A DNA stretch of 64,000 nt from assembly GCF_042652645.1 (NCBI RefSeq), contig NZ_JBHSGU010000005.1, positions 124,001 to 188,000 on the forward strand. The letters run 5' to 3'. The stretch comes from Glaciecola siphonariae. GTDB lineage: Bacteria; Pseudomonadota; Gammaproteobacteria; Enterobacterales; Alteromonadaceae. The position numbers and the translations under genes are program-made. The notes below the pieces were generated by a model, which saw nothing but the letters and a program-made list of their open reading frames with translations, had not been told where the DNA came from and did no database searches. This document shows positions 16,817 to 25,802 of this stretch, piece after piece; the stretch's first letter is position 1, and each line of letters begins with the position of its first letter.

Positions 16817-17937
16817 CGCTTCACCTTAAAAAGCTTATACATTAAGCCACCCATTATGCGCTTGATGTAATAATACGGCGCATATACAGCGTTAAACGAG
16901 CCGTATTTTACATGCAACTCAGCGACTGGTGGGAAAAGCATCTCTTGTAATAACTTAAGCGACCTAAAAGACAGACCTCTTTTAGAAAGCTCCTGCATCA
17001 CGTTACCCATTGGCTTATTTATTGTCATTAAATAATCATATTTCGTGCTTTGTTTGTGCGTGTTTAAGTCGCGCTGCAAATCAGATAAACCGTTAGAATT
17101 AAAATACTCACCGCACAAACCAAGGGCAAAAGCGGCTACTTTTGAAAAGTGTTTATTTGCACACAGGTCCAAAAGTAAATTGCGCTCACTGTCACTAATA
17201 TTGTTGATAAGTAAATGGATATCGTAAAACCAAATGAGCTTTATCAAATCGCCCTTTTGGCGATGATGCAGCATATGAAGTAGTGCATGAATAAGTGCAA
17301 AGGGTTTGGAATTAAGTGGAATTCCGTTGAGCCGCTCGGCATTTGCATTCCGATAGAGTTCTTCAAAAGTAAATTGTTTAGCTACTGCAATATCGTTTGA
17401 CAGCTGCGTGTGTATATCAAAGTCTAATGCGATCCCATGTGAGAGCACTTTGCGCATAGAGTACTGTTGCACAATTTCAGTAGGACTCCATCCTCTCGGG
17501 TTCACAAACCCAAGGTGCTCTAGAACTTTAGCGGCACCTTCTTTGTCTTTTTGATCAATCAGAATATCTACATCAGCACGTTGTCGGTCAGTTGGCTTAT
17601 TGTAAGCTGTATGGGCAAGGGCAAATCCTTTTAACACAACATACGGTATTGATGCGTTTTTCAATGCATTGAGCGCGTTTAAAGCGGCTGAATCTATCAA
17701 TGCCAGCTTTATGGTATTACTTGTGGCAAATTTGCTTAAGGATTTATAACAATCTGAGCTTTTGCTAATAGCCGCATTCGCTAATACTTGTTCAACTACA
17801 CCATTTTCAATAGCTGTTTGAACAATCGCAGTCGCTTGCCCCTCTGATAGAGGTATTGCTATCGAGCTAAGAGCGTTTGACGATATCAGGTTGGCGATTA
17901 ACGCTCTTTGGTCTGAAGAGTTATTCATAAAGGGCAT
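16813..17937 (-). CDS. Nucleotidyltransferase-fold protein (PF14907-like)
   Basis: A 374-residue protein. YVVLKGFALAHTAYNKPTDR followed by RADVDILIDQKD gives the KG...Y...R...DxD pattern of the uncharacterised nucleotidyltransferase family PF14907. The two Asp residues are the probable metal ligands. Family members occur in EPS/exosortase loci and in HprK-related and lasso-peptide clusters. The biochemical target is unknown. Here it is the last gene of the minus-strand EPS block, 15 bases after the VanZ gene, on the far side of the locus from the HprK-like gene at 1525. It may belong functionally with that gene. Confidence 0.75.
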   Translation of the reverse strand: MPFMNNSSDQRALIANLISSNALSSIAIPLSEGQATAIVQTAIENGVVEQVLANAAISKSSDCYKSLSKFATSNTIKLALIDSAALNALNALKNASIPYVVLKGFALAHTAYNKPTDRQRADVDILIDQKDKEGAAKVLEHLGFVNPRGWSPTEIVQQYSMRKVLSHGIALDFDIHTQLSNDIAVAKQFTFEELYRNANAERLNGIPLNSKPFALIHALLHMLHHRQKGDLIKLIWFYDIHLLINNISDSERNLLLDLCANKHFSKVAAFALGLCGEYFNSNGLSDLQRDLNTHKQSTKYDYLMTINKPMGNVMQELSKRGLSFRSLKLLQEMLFPPVAELHVKYGSFNAVYAPYYYIKRIMGGLMYKLFKVKR

Positions 17938-17952
17938 TTGAGTTTACAAACA

Positions 17953-19098
17953 TCATATGCGGTTAAGCTGCTTGAGTGATGTAAAAAAGGATGCAACTAG
18001 CACAACGGCCAAACACGCATAAAATGCGTATAAACTCATATCTGTAAAGCCAGATTCCACACTCCATATTGCGTGAACCAGACTTAAAATACCGGCTATC
18101 ACTGCCGTTCCCCATTGCACCTTTTGATTGTTGGTTTTATAGGTCCAATATTTAACTAAAAACACGAGTGTAAACAAACTGAATAACTGTTTAATCACAA
18201 ACTTACCACCTTGTAATTGGCTGGCAGCTTTAGTGACAGCGTTCGCTTTATCTATGCATGTTACGGCACAAGTAATTGTGTATTCATAAATCTCCCATGC
18301 CATTAGCCCGCATAAACTAGATACAGCCAGCAATACACCAAGGCTTCGGATATTCTTAAATAGTGTATGTTGAGCCTTTATAAACCATTGAGTAAACACT
18401 AAACAAACAGAGGCACTCAAAAGTGAAATCAAAATAAACGATGCAGGCTCAGCAGCAAATAACCGAAATATAAAAACGATATTAAATGCGAAGCATGCAA
18501 CAAAAGCTCTTAGCGCTAAAAACTCCTGATTTTTGAACCGTTGGTTTTTGATCAACAGTGCAATGGTAAAAGAGCCAAGCACTATGAGCAAAATATTAGC
18601 GGCACTCACAAGCAAAACGGCTTGTTCTGAAATCATACGAACTAACAAGCTAATGCCTATTGATAAAACAGCACACATGAGTAACTGAGAGCCGACGTTA
18701 GCATCTTCTCTTTTGGAAAAAAGCAGCCTTAGCAGCGCGCCTATAAACCAGCCCAACAGTGCGCTGAGTGCATTGCATATGAGATCCCAATATTGGCTTG
18801 TTCGCTCAAGCAAAAATAGTTGAAGTACTTCAATAATTACACTCAGTAAAAATCCTAACAATAAGCACCATAAGGCTTGCTTTAAATTTGCGCTAGACGG
18901 TTTTAAACCAATACATGCACCTATAGGGAATAACAAAAATAAATTTGAAAAGGCATCAAATGAGCGGAAACTCCACGAAAAGCTCTGAATCTCATTAAAT
19001 TGGAAGGTAAACGGTGAAAGCGTTATCACGAATGCAATTAATGCAAAGTAAATGGCGATTTCGTTGAGTAGCCCATTGTTGCGCCGAGCATGCATCAT
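17953..19098 (-). CDS. VanZ-family membrane protein
   Basis: A 381-residue protein with about ten hydrophobic segments. The first third is a VanZ domain: LSPFTFQF, FDAFSNLFLLFPIGACIGL and SVIIEVLQLFLLERTSQYWDLICNALSALLG. The rest is further membrane helices without known motifs. VanZ-like proteins are frequent in exosortase-associated EPS loci, but their molecular role is not established. It lies between the tyrosine phosphatase and nucleotidyltransferase genes on the same strand and is probably cotranscribed with them. It is longer than simple VanZ proteins, which are about 150-200 residues. Confidence 0.8.
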   Translation of the reverse strand: MMHARRNNGLLNEIAIYFALIAFVITLSPFTFQFNEIQSFSWSFRSFDAFSNLFLLFPIGACIGLKPSSANLKQALWCLLLGFLLSVIIEVLQLFLLERTSQYWDLICNALSALLGWFIGALLRLLFSKREDANVGSQLLMCAVLSIGISLLVRMISEQAVLLVSAANILLIVLGSFTIALLIKNQRFKNQEFLALRAFVACFAFNIVFIFRLFAAEPASFILISLLSASVCLVFTQWFIKAQHTLFKNIRSLGVLLAVSSLCGLMAWEIYEYTITCAVTCIDKANAVTKAASQLQGGKFVIKQLFSLFTLVFLVKYWTYKTNNQKVQWGTAVIAGILSLVHAIWSVESGFTDMSLYAFYACLAVVLVASFFTSLKQLNRI

Positions 19099-19160
19099 CG
19101 AAACAAACCATTCTGAGTATGGATTGCTATAGTGAAGACATAAGCGTTAGTCATAAGAAC

Positions 19161-19895
19161 TTAGGCTACAACGCGAATGCGTTCTTTCAATAAAGACTGA
19201 GGGTTGCTTACAAATACCTTTGTTAAATAGTCTGCATCAAACTCATCTTTTAATTCGGTATAAACCTTACCCAAATCGGGCTGTCTGCCCTTTAAGTTGT
19301 GGCAGTCTGATGCCACTGCAAACACTTGGTTTTTGCGCATTAGGTCAAGCGCCATGTGTTTAACATCGTCGCCAAACTTACCGCTTAAACTACTCGCGGT
19401 TATTTGTATGGGGCAGCCTTTTTTTATGTACCACTGTAGTTTTTCAGGTTTGTTTAAAAAGGTTTTGTTGCGCTCTGGATGCACAATAAGCGGCAGAACA
19501 TTTTGTGCAATACACCAACGCACTAAATTGTCGCTCCCGTGCGGTACATCAATGCGTGGAAATTCGAGTAAAAATACTTGTTTACCATTCAACTGGCCAA
19601 GCCAAGGAATTTGCTTATTGCTGATCAGCGGCATTATTTCAGCCCCTATTCGTACCTCTGCGGCAAGCCTTAGTGTAATGGACAGGCCTTTGTCTTTCAC
19701 CCTCGCCTGAAACTCACTAAATGCTTTGAGTAATCCAAGCTTTGTATTGTTATAGCGCCCTATGTGTATATGGGGCGTAAGCACTTGCGTGGTTACGCCT
19801 TGATCTATCGCCATATTGAGCATATCAAACGATTCGCCAAGCGTTTTAGCGCCGTCGTCTACACCCGGTAATATATGGCTATGAATATCAATCAT
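19161..19895 (-). CDS. PHP-type protein-tyrosine phosphatase (CpsB/YwqE-like)
   Basis: A 244-residue PHP-fold metal phosphatase. MIDIHSHILPGVDDGAKTL is the first metal-binding block (HxH...D), and TPHIH, LIVHPERN and VASDCHN supply the other ligands. These enzymes remove phosphate from the tyrosine tail of Wzc/CpsD-type autokinases, cycling EPS assembly. The start lies 13 bases after the stop of the autokinase gene, so kinase and phosphatase are co-expressed. This type replaces the low-molecular-weight phosphatase Wzb of enterobacteria. Confidence 0.9.
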   Translation of the reverse strand: MIDIHSHILPGVDDGAKTLGESFDMLNMAIDQGVTTQVLTPHIHIGRYNNTKLGLLKAFSEFQARVKDKGLSITLRLAAEVRIGAEIMPLISNKQIPWLGQLNGKQVFLLEFPRIDVPHGSDNLVRWCIAQNVLPLIVHPERNKTFLNKPEKLQWYIKKGCPIQITASSLSGKFGDDVKHMALDLMRKNQVFAVASDCHNLKGRQPDLGKVYTELKDEFDADYLTKVFVSNPQSLLKERIRVVA

Positions 19896-19908
19896 TGTTT
19901 ACACATAG

Positions 19909-22158
19909 TTAAGCGGGTTTAGCCTCAGCCCCCTTGTTAACGCCTTTTGCATCGTCGGTGCCATAATATTCACCTGCATAGTAATGGTCGCCGTAGTAGC
20001 TTATTTTTTGCGGTTCAGCGAGGGTTAATACTGCTCCAATTACATTCGCGTTAAGCTTTTGCAAGCGCCGTACAGCCTCTTTACTAGCCTTAATTTTTGT
20101 AACCTCGGCACGTACGGCTAGTATTACACCATCTACTTTTGTGCCAATCACAGTAGCGTCACTTACGGGTAAGGTTGGCGGGCCATCTAAAATAATATGG
20201 TCAAAGTGCTTTTTAAAGGTATTCAGCGCATCAAAAAACTTGTCTGACGACAGCAGCTCTATTGGATTATGCGGAATAGTGCCGCAAGTAAGCACGCGGT
20301 AGTTAGAGTGCTCGCTTGGCTTAAGCAAGGCTTCTTTCAGCTCAATGCTGCCAGCCAAAACATCAGTTAATCCTGAACGCGGCGGAGCATTTAAGTTTTT
20401 AGCTACACTTGGTTTACGCAAATCTACTTCTAGCAATAATGTTTTACCCATTTGACCGTAAGCAGCGGCAAGGTTCATGGCAAGTGTCGACTTACCTTCT
20501 GCACCGGTGGCCGATGTAACCAGTATTGTTTTAGGAGGATTGTCTATGTTCGAAAACATAAGTGATGTGCGCACGGTATTAATACTTTCGGTAAATACTG
20601 AGCGTAAATCTTGTAAGTATTGAAGCTCTGGAATACTGCCTATCTCTTTTTTCGCTAGCTTAATTGTCATACCAAGGCTGGGCACATTGAGATTTTCTTC
20701 AATCGACTCGGGTGTGCGGAAGGTGTTATGCAGCGCCTCTCGTAAAAACGCCGTTACCACGCCTAAAAACAAACCTACAAAGAGGCTTAAGGCAATAATG
20801 AGCTTAACGTTTGGCTTAACCGGAAACTGAGGCACGGTAGCCGAATCAATAATTTGCACATTGGAAGCGGTAAAATCGCCTTTAATGTTCGTTTCCATCA
20901 GTCGATTTATAAACGACTCATACACTCGGCGGTTGTTTTCTACCTCACGCTCTAGGGCAGTAAGCGTAAAACTTGAGCCCTGTAAGGACTGAATGCTGTT
21001 ACGCTCTTCCGTTAACAAACGCTGAATATTGGAAACTTGTTGCTGAGCTAGGCGATAGTCTGACTCAATGCGGTCTACTATTTTAGCAATTTCTTGATTC
21101 AAGCTCGTTTGTACGCTTTGCAATTCGCTACGAGCGGCAATCATCTTGGGATGCTTTTCTTTATAGCGCTGAAAAAACTCATTTACACGGCTTTGCAGGC
21201 GCGCTTCTTCTTTAACTAACGCAGATGTTGTATTGTTCTCCAATACTGGCGTGAGTGAATAAAAGGCTTTTGAGCCCTCGGGCAGGTCTTTTACTTCGTC
21301 GTGTAGCTCTTTTTTAATCGACAAATTGCTTTGTGCATTCAGCAGTTGATTGCTTAGCGTTTGAATACGAGAATTCGAATCTCTCTCTTGCAGATCAGAA
21401 TCCATTATGCCTTGCTGCATTCTAAAATCGCGCAGCTTGTTTTCTGACTCGGTAAGCTGCGCTTTTAAATCGCTCGACTGCTCTGCAAGCCATGCCTCTG
21501 TATTTTTTACTTCGCCCAAGCGCGCTTCGAGGCCAAATTGAATATAAGCTTGCGCCACTGCATTAATAATTTCGGCAGCGAGCTGCGGGTCGGGCGACTG
21601 ATAGCTTATGTTGATAACTTGGCTTTGCTTACCACCGCTTACTGAGATATTGCTTTGCAACTCTGTTGCTAGCATTACCTTAAGTTCGTCGTCAGTTTTA
21701 GGGGTCGGCTTTGCATTCGCTTGAGAGTTACCCAGTAATGCACTCAGTTCACGCTTTATGCTCGCCATCGAAAAGCTCGATTTAGGCTCTCTTGCTTTTT
21801 GTTTCTGCTCTTCTTTGTATCGCTCTACTAAAGAGAGCTTGTCTACCACGGTTTCAGCAATTGCGCGCGACTGAATAATTTCGTATTGCGTTTCGTAAAA
21901 CAAAAACACGAGCGCAGTTGCTACATATTGTTCTTCGCGGCTTGCCGATGGCGCTTGCGGGTCGGCCAAAATTTTAGACGTTGCCTGATAAATAGGGGTG
22001 GCGGTTGACGCTACATACACACCCAAGCTTAAGCACAGTAATGCGATAAACGCGATTAACCATTTAGCGCGCTTAATCGTTCGCCAGTATTGCCCTATGT
22101 CTAGCACTTGTTCTTGCTCAAACTGCTCTGACGTATTCTTGTTGGGTGTAAAATCCAT
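19909..22158 (-). CDS. EPS chain-length regulator fused to tyrosine autokinase (Wzc-like)
   Basis: A 749-residue inner-membrane protein. A Wzz-type segment with a first helix (about residues 34-52) is followed by long periplasmic coiled coils (about 200-410) and a second helix near 455. The cytoplasmic BY-kinase domain has Walker A TSATGAEGKSTLAMNLA (about 545-560), Walker A' LLEVDLRKPS and Walker B HIILDGPP. The C-terminal tail is Tyr-rich (YYGDHYYAGEYYG), the expected autophosphorylation cluster. It controls polymerisation and export together with the OPX protein encoded upstream and the phosphatase encoded downstream. Confidence 0.93.
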   Translation of the reverse strand: MDFTPNKNTSEQFEQEQVLDIGQYWRTIKRAKWLIAFIALLCLSLGVYVASTATPIYQATSKILADPQAPSASREEQYVATALVFLFYETQYEIIQSRAIAETVVDKLSLVERYKEEQKQKAREPKSSFSMASIKRELSALLGNSQANAKPTPKTDDELKVMLATELQSNISVSGGKQSQVINISYQSPDPQLAAEIINAVAQAYIQFGLEARLGEVKNTEAWLAEQSSDLKAQLTESENKLRDFRMQQGIMDSDLQERDSNSRIQTLSNQLLNAQSNLSIKKELHDEVKDLPEGSKAFYSLTPVLENNTTSALVKEEARLQSRVNEFFQRYKEKHPKMIAARSELQSVQTSLNQEIAKIVDRIESDYRLAQQQVSNIQRLLTEERNSIQSLQGSSFTLTALEREVENNRRVYESFINRLMETNIKGDFTASNVQIIDSATVPQFPVKPNVKLIIALSLFVGLFLGVVTAFLREALHNTFRTPESIEENLNVPSLGMTIKLAKKEIGSIPELQYLQDLRSVFTESINTVRTSLMFSNIDNPPKTILVTSATGAEGKSTLAMNLAAAYGQMGKTLLLEVDLRKPSVAKNLNAPPRSGLTDVLAGSIELKEALLKPSEHSNYRVLTCGTIPHNPIELLSSDKFFDALNTFKKHFDHIILDGPPTLPVSDATVIGTKVDGVILAVRAEVTKIKASKEAVRRLQKLNANVIGAVLTLAEPQKISYYGDHYYAGEYYGTDDAKGVNKGAEAKPA

Positions 22159-22221
22159 TTGCTTAACTACTCTTGTTTGTGCGAATTACATACTCGCCCG
22201 TAGGCCAGTGTTTATATGTGT

Positions 22222-22788
22222 TTAAAAAAAGCTCTCTTCGATTGTGATCACATCGCCTGGCTGTACTTCGGCGTTTAAATCTACGCGGGTAGGCGCTGTG
22301 GTGCTGTTTTCTGGCAATAAATATATGGCGCTTTTTGATGCTCGCTCGGTAAAACCGCCGGCAATAGTAATAGCCATTTGCACTGTCATTCCTGTGCGGT
22401 AAGGATAGCTACCGGGCTTGTCTACTTCACCGTTAATATAGAATGGACGAAATTCCACCATGCTCACGGTTACTCTTGGCTGTTTTAAGTAGTCTGCTAA
22501 AAATAGCTCAGTAAGCAGGTTCTGCGCTTCAACCACGGTTTTACCTTTTACCACCACCTGCCCGAGTAATGGTACAGATATCGTGCCGCTTTCAGATATT
22601 TTGGCCTCTTTTACGTCGAGATCGGGCTCATTAAATACCGCGATTGAAATCACATCGTCGGTAGACAGCTTATATTCTTTGTTAGCTTGTGCATTAGCCG
22701 TTTGTGCGCCCATTAATGCAAGCATTAACAATCCGAATAAATAGGAGGTAATTGAAAAGCCTTTGGTACTCATAGGTTGTTTGCTCAT
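22222..22788 (-). CDS. Polysaccharide export protein, OPX family (short Wza-like)
   Basis: A 188-residue exported protein. A signal peptide ends at about TANAQA (residue 35). EYKLSTDDVISIAVFNEPDLD begins the Poly_export domain, and an SLBB-like part (FYINGEVDKPGSYPYRTGMTV) follows. It lacks the long C-terminal part that forms the outer-membrane helical pore in Wza, so it is a short OPX of the type found in exosortase-associated EPS loci. There is no lipobox Cys. It probably makes the periplasmic conduit and relies on the barrel protein encoded upstream for the outer membrane. The ATG at 22770 is an alternative start. Confidence 0.9.
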   Translation of the reverse strand: MSKQPMSTKGFSITSYLFGLLMLALMGAQTANAQANKEYKLSTDDVISIAVFNEPDLDVKEAKISESGTISVPLLGQVVVKGKTVVEAQNLLTELFLADYLKQPRVTVSMVEFRPFYINGEVDKPGSYPYRTGMTVQMAITIAGGFTERASKSAIYLLPENSTTAPTRVDLNAEVQPGDVITIEESFF

Positions 22789-22932
22789 GTTTTATAAGTT
22801 GCTCTTGTTTCTTCTGCTGAGTTTACGGTTTTGCCATTTTAAAGGCCAAGTAAGCTTGAATAAGCGCGCAAACCCAAATATTTATAATTTAATGTACGCA
22901 TATTAACTTGCTCGTGCAATAAGGCTTCAACG

Positions 22933-24219
22933 CTAATCAAACGCAATTTCTACGCCAATAGTAAAGCGAGAATTATCAAATTCTCTTATTACAGTATCAG
23001 AACTACGTGTCATATATTCTGCAGCCGCGTAAACGTCTAAGTAGTTTAGGGCGGCGTAACTTACCGACAACCTAGCTCTGTGCGTATCGTCAGAGCGCTT
23101 ATTGCTGCCGCCGCCAAAGTCATCTTTACGATAAATATACTTAGCTTGTAATGCCATACGGCTACGTAATTGATTTTTCCAACTTACACTAAAGTCGGTT
23201 GTTTCGAGCCCAGCGAGCACTAGTTCTGCGTTATCGCGCACTGCTCTGCTTAGCGCAATAGTAATGATTGAGTCTGTGTCGGGCTTGTAGTCTACATCGA
23301 CAAAATAACTGAGGCCGTCGAGGTCGGCGACTAAAGGATTGTCAAACTGAGTATCTTGATAACCAACGCGCAAAGACCCTTCGGTTTTAGCCGTGGCCTC
23401 CCACGTTACGCCAGTTAAATAGCTGATTTGGTCAAACGACTGATTCACGCCAATTGCGTTGTCAGACTTTACATCGGCTGTGCGAACTTCAAAAATCATG
23501 CGCGATTTTGGTGCAACACGCCAGAAAAAGGTGCCTGTAATGTCGTCTGAAGTTCGGTCTCTAAATTCTTGAAAGTTGTTGCTGTAGTCAAAGGTTTGTT
23601 TGCCGTACTTAAACACTACCTGACCTATACTAGCGCTGGTGCCATACGCTGTTTCAAAGTTAAATCGTGCTGTATCAAATTCGTTAAATTCTGATACACC
23701 TGTGAGCACTTGATTGTTGATGCCCGGCTCTTCTACTTGGTCGGCATACTGCAAACCAAGTTTTGCGCTCCACTTGGCGGTTAAACTCAAATTGAGTTCG
23801 GCTTTGGCCTTATGATTGTTGTAGTTTACGTCTGAATTATCACTAAAAATAGCATACTCACCTTCATAGCCTACGGTAAGTTTATGCTTGCCATACAGGC
23901 CGACGTAACCTGCAATAGGAGATACCTGAAATATGGTGTCTGACTGCTCGTCGTTTACTCTAAATATGTTGTCGTCGAATATGATTTTACTGTCGGCGCC
24001 AAAGGCAAACCCTTCGGTTTGTGCATAAACCGTAGGTGACAATACAGCACCAGATAAAAACAGCGTGATCATGGCGCTATTGAACGCAGCGTGCTTGTTC
24101 TTGTGCTTATTTTTATGACCAGATACGTGCAGGGGCGCTTGCGTTGCGCTTTGATGAGTAACTTGTTTCGCTTTTTGCGCGTTTATTACTTTGGCTATTT
24201 GTTTTGATAACATTTTCAA
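22933..24219 (-). CDS. Outer-membrane beta-barrel protein of the EPS locus (EpsL/BBP2-like)
   Basis: A 428-residue protein whose C-terminal 360 residues alternate hydrophobic and polar residues and end in Phe-Asp (IGVEIAFD), as in beta-barrels. The signal sequence (ITLFLSGAVLSPTVYAQ) is preceded by about 50 Lys/His/Gln-rich residues, unusually long. The ATG at codon 51 gives a shorter signal peptide but loses the basic n-region. Position at the head of the export block, before the OPX and kinase genes, fits the outer-membrane port of EPS loci that have short OPX proteins. The family call is moderate; export function is inferred. Confidence 0.75.
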   Translation of the reverse strand: MKMLSKQIAKVINAQKAKQVTHQSATQAPLHVSGHKNKHKNKHAAFNSAMITLFLSGAVLSPTVYAQTEGFAFGADSKIIFDDNIFRVNDEQSDTIFQVSPIAGYVGLYGKHKLTVGYEGEYAIFSDNSDVNYNNHKAKAELNLSLTAKWSAKLGLQYADQVEEPGINNQVLTGVSEFNEFDTARFNFETAYGTSASIGQVVFKYGKQTFDYSNNFQEFRDRTSDDITGTFFWRVAPKSRMIFEVRTADVKSDNAIGVNQSFDQISYLTGVTWEATAKTEGSLRVGYQDTQFDNPLVADLDGLSYFVDVDYKPDTDSIITIALSRAVRDNAELVLAGLETTDFSVSWKNQLRSRMALQAKYIYRKDDFGGGSNKRSDDTHRARLSVSYAALNYLDVYAAAEYMTRSSDTVIREFDNSRFTIGVEIAFD

Positions 24220-24464
24220 TCAACACACCCTCTTGCTTGCCTTAGCGATACTGGTCAATATTCCATTAAGCGGCGGCTGCACATCTATTCGCATATTAAA
24301 TTCATTAACTGCGACTGCTTCGCTTACGCGCGTTAGTTTAGCAAAAGCGAGTGTTGATGCCTATTTATTTGCGTGCGTAATTTACATGACGTTTTGGTAT
24401 TGGATTTGCGATTCGCCTTGCCCTTTACAATACAAGAAGAGTTAATACACAAAAACCTAAACCC

Positions 24465-25349
24465 TCACACCCCAACCAAAACCACCACTACCTCAAATGG
24501 CCTGATCACAATTGCCCTGTCGGTTACAAAGCTCTTTGCTTGGTCGCTACCCATACGCCATAGCGTAACTTTGGTAGAGGCCATAAACCCAAACGGTAGC
24601 GGCATGTCGTGTACGTCATAACTCAGGTTATACGCAATAAAGGCGCGCTGCTTACCCAGCGTGCGGCTGTAAGCAAGCAGGCCTTGATGGTTATTGGCTT
24701 CATATAATGCAAATTCGCCTTGTGTAAGCACGGGGTAATTAGTGGTGAGGGTGTTTAGCTGGTTTTGGTGTTGGGTTAGTTGTGGGGGTGCTGTTTGGGG
24801 GGTTCCGGCCTGCGCCGGAATGACGGGGGTGGGGGTTCCGGCTTTCGCCGGAATGACAGTAGTGGGGCCTTCGGCGATAGGCTCTGCGTTTTCAAGGGGT
24901 GAAAATGCTATGTGCGCTAAATAGAGCTTCAGTTGTTTTAGTAAGCGTTCTTGTTTCGCGCTTGTGGCGCTCTCTTGCCTTGGTGCATCGGCACTGCTTT
25001 GAGTGGCGTTATATAGATCTGTAAACTGCCTGAATATGCGGTGGGTATCTTTATTTAGGGCGCTAGTGTTTTCAAAGCTGGTTTCTGAGATGTTTTCTTT
25101 GGTATTAGCAGCCTCGGGGGTTTGGCTTGCTGTTGAGCTAAGTATCAAGTTTAACTGCTCGGCCACTTGCTCTATGTTGGGTGTGCCGCTGTGCGTTAAA
25201 AATAGCTGCGCCGATAAATGCTGCCACTTTGCTTGTTGAGCAGGGGTAAGAGGCTCGCTTTGCTTGTTTTCAGTGCAAGCGAACACAATAAAAATACTTA
25301 AACCAGCTAACCCGTATATAATATGTCTCATGATATTATTTTTAACCAA
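24465..25349 (-). CDS. Lipoprotein with amylase C-terminal-like domain, carrying in-frame REP palindromes
   Basis: A 294-residue protein. The signal peptide ends in a lipobox-like FIVFAC (Cys25). Residues about 30-160 are low-complexity, Ser/Thr/Gln/Glu-rich. Residues about 165-183 (VIPAKAGTP, VIPAQAGTP) are encoded by two REP-like palindromes. Residues about 200-294 (FALYEANNHQGLLAYSRTLG, then a closing hydrophobic IVIRPFEVVVVLV) resemble the all-beta C-terminal domain of GH13 alpha-amylases. No catalytic barrel is present, so it may be a fragment of a larger enzyme or a stand-alone binding domain. It lies just upstream of the EPS export genes on the same strand, separated by 245 bases. Confidence 0.55.
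   Translation of the reverse strand: MVKNNIMRHIIYGLAGLSIFIVFACTENKQSEPLTPAQQAKWQHLSAQLFLTHSGTPNIEQVAEQLNLILSSTASQTPEAANTKENISETSFENTSALNKDTHRIFRQFTDLYNATQSSADAPRQESATSAKQERLLKQLKLYLAHIAFSPLENAEPIAEGPTTVIPAKAGTPTPVIPAQAGTPQTAPPQLTQHQNQLNTLTTNYPVLTQGEFALYEANNHQGLLAYSRTLGKQRAFIAYNLSYDVHDMPLPFGFMASTKVTLWRMGSDQAKSFVTDRAIVIRPFEVVVVLVGV
24801..24857. repeat. Pair of REP-like palindromes, 33-bp period
   Basis: Two units start GGTTCCGGC and end GCCGGAATGAC. Stems TTCCGGC/GCCGGAA at 24803-24820 (loop CTGC) and 24836-24853 (loop TTTC) are 7 bp long. The stems are identical, the loops differ, and the unit step is 33 bp, so the reading frame of the host gene is kept. This GGAATGAC-type palindrome is a common dispersed repeat in bacterial genomes, normally intergenic. 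Here it lies inside the coding sequence of the lipoprotein. Confidence 0.8.
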
Positions 25350-25518
25350 ATTAAACGCGGAATCGTAGGTAATGTAGACAAGCTAACCTTGATAATGAAC
25401 TTTTGACTCAAATTTAACTCATATCTTTGACTACGGTACCGATATTTCTTATACTGCTTGGCGAAATTTTATACACCAGAGCTGCTTGTAAGTAGCCGAA
25501 AACACAATAACACTCGGG

Positions 25519-25719
25519 ATGCGCATGAACTTAATCACATTTGCTTTACTGCTGACTGCGGTAACGTTAGCTTCATTTTTGCTTTTATACACCTATAAAA
25601 TTGATAAAAGAACTAACGGGAGCCATAAAAAGATTAATTGGCAACACGGCGCCAAAACCGAGATAGTAGCTTTAGACGAGCCTTCTTACATGCAAGCAGA
25701 CGCCAAAGCTCACGAGTAG
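25519..25719 (+). CDS. Small single-pass membrane protein, unrecognised
   Basis: A 66-residue ORF with one N-terminal hydrophobic helix (LITFALLLTAVTLASFLLLYTY) followed by a basic stretch (KIDKR) and a polar, mildly acidic tail. It looks like a bitopic inner-membrane peptide with a cytoplasmic C-terminus. The second ATG (25525) is an equally good start, with CGGGA upstream. It stands alone between a divergent lipoprotein gene and a codirectional large membrane protein 83 bases downstream. No family is recognised; coding status is plausible, not certain. Confidence 0.45.
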   Translation: MRMNLITFALLLTAVTLASFLLLYTYKIDKRTNGSHKKINWQHGAKTEIVALDEPSYMQADAKAHE

Positions 25720-25802
25720 TAGCTCACATTCCACCTCCCGCAAATAATCCATAGTTGTATTCCAACTTAACTCGCAAACCTACAAAATAGTGCTGTATTA
25801 AA

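Noticed and set aside
24400..24435. Possible sigma-54 element on the minus strand upstream of the EPS export block
   Set aside because: The GC and GG doublets are 11 bases apart rather than 10, and the flanking bases do not match.
24742..24924. Plus-strand ORF with VPACAGMT/VPAFAGMT repeats
   Set aside because: The peptide is only the translation of the REP palindromes on the non-coding strand of the lipoprotein gene.
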